7,125 nt of DNA from an uncultured Oscillospiraceae bacterium (GTDB taxonomy: Bacteria; Bacillota; Clostridia; Oscillospirales; Oscillospiraceae). The stretch lies in assembly GCA_948766235.1 (NCBI GenBank), contig CAQCFX010000064.1:1-7125 (forward strand). The letters run 5' to 3'. Under the pieces are notes generated by a model that worked only from the letters and a program-made list of their open reading frames with translations, did no database searches and had not been told where the DNA came from. Below, piece by piece: positions 6,197 to 7,125 of this stretch. Positions within the stretch are counted from its first letter, which is position 1, and every line of letters starts with the position of its first letter. Position numbers and translations under genes: made by a program.

Positions 6197-6215
6197 AGGG
6201 GAAGACCTTTCCCCT
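6197..6215 (-). other. Small hairpin in the murA leader
   Basis: AGGGGAA (6197-6203) and TTCCCCT (6209-6215) form a 7-bp stem with a 5-nt loop. On the minus strand it is followed by TTTTAC, 44 nt before the murA start. It may be a weak attenuator or just a structured leader; no antiterminator pairing was identified. Confidence 0.4.
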
Positions 6216-6252
6216 GTAGTATCATAAAATCACGCGCGCGTTCACCGCACGC

Positions 6253-6386
6253 TGTCACGCTGCGCGCCCTCCGCGACGGTCGCCTTCCCTCCGTCTCGGG
6301 CCACAAACATCCGGGGCTGCGCCCCTGCTTGGTTTGCGCCCCTCGCTCCGGTCCAGGCTCCCTGCTCCTGGGCGCTTCGCGCTTCT
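6253..6386 (-). repeat. Interspersed repeat copy C, in the murA leader
   Basis: About 134 nt. On the minus strand it starts AGAAGCGCG, then GGAGCCTGGACCGGAGCGAGG is replaced here only by small changes relative to copy B. A central hairpin follows, with GGGGC/GCCCC (6313-6317, 6321-6325) and an outer CAAAC/GTTTG pair (6304-6308, 6332-6336). Then come CCGAGACGGAGGGAAGGCG and the GCAGCGTGACA end (complement 6254-6264). It lies just downstream of the murA -10 box, so it should be transcribed in the murA leader. Confidence 0.75.
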
Positions 6387-6389
6387 TTT

Positions 6390-6418
6390 ATTATACCACT
6401 ATGGATAAGTAAAGGCAA
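6390..6418 (-). promoter_or_regulatory. Strong sigma-A promoter, probably for murA
   Basis: On the minus strand there is a -35 box TTGCCT (complement 6413-6418), a 17-bp spacer and a perfect extended -10 box TGGTATAAT (TATAAT at complement 6390-6395). Transcription should begin near 6383 and reach the murA start about 230 nt later. A weaker TATGAT at 6221-6226 has no good -35 partner. The stretch 6420-6568, between this promoter and the htpG promoter, holds no gene or clear repeat. Confidence 0.8.
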
Positions 6419-6568
6419 CCGAAACTTTTCCAAAAATCATTTCTGCCTTCCAACCATATTCTGCCCCCTTTTCGCCCCGCTATTCTCGGGAAATCAGGAA
6501 AAAAAGCGCCGCTGTGAAAACAGTTTTCCCCGCTCCCGGACAAAATTGTGAATTTTCTGCAAAGCCTC

Positions 6569-6597
6569 TTGCAATGCGCGCCGTTTCGTATTATCAT
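6569..6597 (+). promoter_or_regulatory. Sigma-A promoter of htpG
   Basis: TTGCAA (6569-6574), a 17-bp spacer and TATCAT (6592-6597) give a good vegetative promoter. Transcription is predicted to begin around 6604, at the left edge of the CIRCE operator, the usual arrangement for HrcA control. Confidence 0.7.
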
Positions 6598-6601
6598 AGC
6601 G

Positions 6602-6628
6602 TTAGCACTCTTTCTTTCAGAGTGCTAA
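6602..6628 (+). promoter_or_regulatory. CIRCE operator (HrcA binding site)
   Basis: TTAGCACTC (6602-6610), nine bases, then GAGTGCTAA (6620-6628): an exact match to the CIRCE consensus. It overlaps the predicted htpG transcription start and precedes the htpG start codon by 43 nt. HrcA repression relieved by heat is the established role of CIRCE at groESL and dnaK operons. Confidence 0.97.
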
Positions 6629-6671
6629 ATCCTGTTTTCAAAAGTTTACTATATATAATGAGGTGCAAATT

Positions 6672-7125
6672 ATGGCAAAGAAGCAGTTCAAAGCGGAATC
6701 CAAGCGTCTGATGGACCTGATGATTAACTCCATCTACACCCACAAGGAGATTTTCCTCCGGGAGATTATCTCCAACGCCAGCGACGCCATCGACAAGCTG
6801 GCCTACCTCTCCCTCACCGACGACACGGTGAAAACCAAGCGGTCCGACCTGCGCATCACCGTCACCCCGGACAAGGCCGCGCGCACCCTCACCGTGTCGG
6901 ACAACGGCGTGGGCATGAGCGCGGACGAGCTGGAGCAAAACCTGGGCACCATCGCCAAAAGCGGCTCCCGCCAGTTCAAGGCGGACATGGAGGGGGACAA
7001 GGCGGCGGACATCATCGGCCAGTTCGGCGTGGGCTTCTACTCCGCCTTCATGGTGGCCGACCACATCACCGTGGTGACCAAAAAGTTCGGCGAGGACCAG
7101 GCCCACCGCTGGGAGAGCGACGGGG
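6672..7125 (+). CDS. htpG: Hsp90 chaperone HtpG (N-terminal part, runs off the window)
   Basis: The first 151 codons are present, covering most of the N-terminal GHKL ATPase domain. Visible motifs are the N-box EIISNASDAIDKL (31-43, with the ATP-contacting Glu and Asn), DNGVGM (77-82), the lid segment LGTIAKSGS (91-99) and GQFGVGFYSAF (116-126). All are intact. HtpG is a cytosolic ATP-dependent dimeric chaperone that remodels client proteins, together with DnaK in known systems. The ATG at 6672 is preceded by GAGG at a spacing of nine bases, and the protein begins MAKKQFKAESKRLM, as expected. It is divergent from murA and has its own promoter plus CIRCE, so heat-inducible HrcA control is expected. 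In B. subtilis htpG lacks CIRCE control, so this arrangement differs from that model. Confidence 0.97.
   Translation, partial: MAKKQFKAESKRLMDLMINSIYTHKEIFLREIISNASDAIDKLAYLSLTDDTVKTKRSDLRITVTPDKAARTLTVSDNGVGMSADELEQNLGTIAKSGSRQFKADMEGDKAADIIGQFGVGFYSAFMVADHITVVTKKFGEDQAHRWESDG

Noticed and set aside
6221..6226. TATGAT as a second murA promoter
   Set aside because: No acceptable -35 box at 16-18 bp; kept only as a weak possibility.
6242..6433. A 63-codon minus-strand frame in the murA leader
   Set aside because: It is the translation of repeat copy C and contains the murA promoter in its first codons.
6516..6528. GAAAAC-A-GTTTTC short palindrome as an operator
   Set aside because: Too short to distinguish from chance and not placed on a recognised promoter element.
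6654..6659. TATAAT close to the htpG start as its -10 box
   Set aside because: It would start transcription within a few bases of the ATG and exclude the ribosome binding site. The TTGCAA/TATCAT pair upstream fits CIRCE better.
1..7125. tRNA or rRNA genes
   Set aside because: No cloverleaf with a T-loop GTTCRA-type box or rRNA segment was recognised on either strand.

Overview
The window looks like chromosome from a high-GC Firmicute of the gut Oscillospiraceae type (Flavonifractor/Lawsonibacter-like). This placement is an inference. It rests on the GC-rich third positions, the Firmicute-style RlmH, WalJ and MurA proteins, a perfect CIRCE operator, strong AGGAGG ribosome binding sites, and GC-rich palindromic repeats between genes.

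Layout. Four phage head-type genes lie on the minus strand at 1-2724, transcribed leftwards: a short TerS-like protein, the large terminase, an HK97-fold major capsid protein, and the first 47 codons of a further gene that may be the portal. They are packed tightly, with a GTGA overlap, an 18-nt gap and a TGATG overlap, so they read as one operon. A clear Rho-independent terminator (2787-2820) separates them from the genes upstream.

2725-3249 has no gene. It holds two tandem copies of an interspersed repeat, one of which carries an 87-nt nested palindrome. Next come three housekeeping genes on the minus strand: rlmH (3250-3732), walJ/yycJ (4008-4793) and murA (4864-6153, TTG start). Palindromes separate them, at 3778-3840 and 4823-4851. 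A third copy of the repeat fills the murA leader just downstream of a very good promoter (6390-6418). On the plus strand, htpG (Hsp90) starts at 6672 and runs off the window. It has its own promoter and a perfect CIRCE operator, so HrcA repression is expected.

How it fits together. murA makes the first committed peptidoglycan precursor, walJ belongs to a cell-wall/DNA-processing hydrolase family, and rlmH modifies 23S rRNA. WalJ and RlmH are also neighbours in Bacillus. The phage-like operon begins downstream of the rlmH 3' end, a position known in staphylococci as the SCC integration site. No integrase, lysis or tail gene is visible here. The head cassette could be the edge of a prophage, a degraded prophage or a domesticated particle/GTA-like locus, and the window alone cannot decide. 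The most unusual things are this cassette (capsid directly after TerL, very short TerS) and the modular family of about 135-nt repeats, whose central hairpin differs in sequence between copies while its flanks are conserved.
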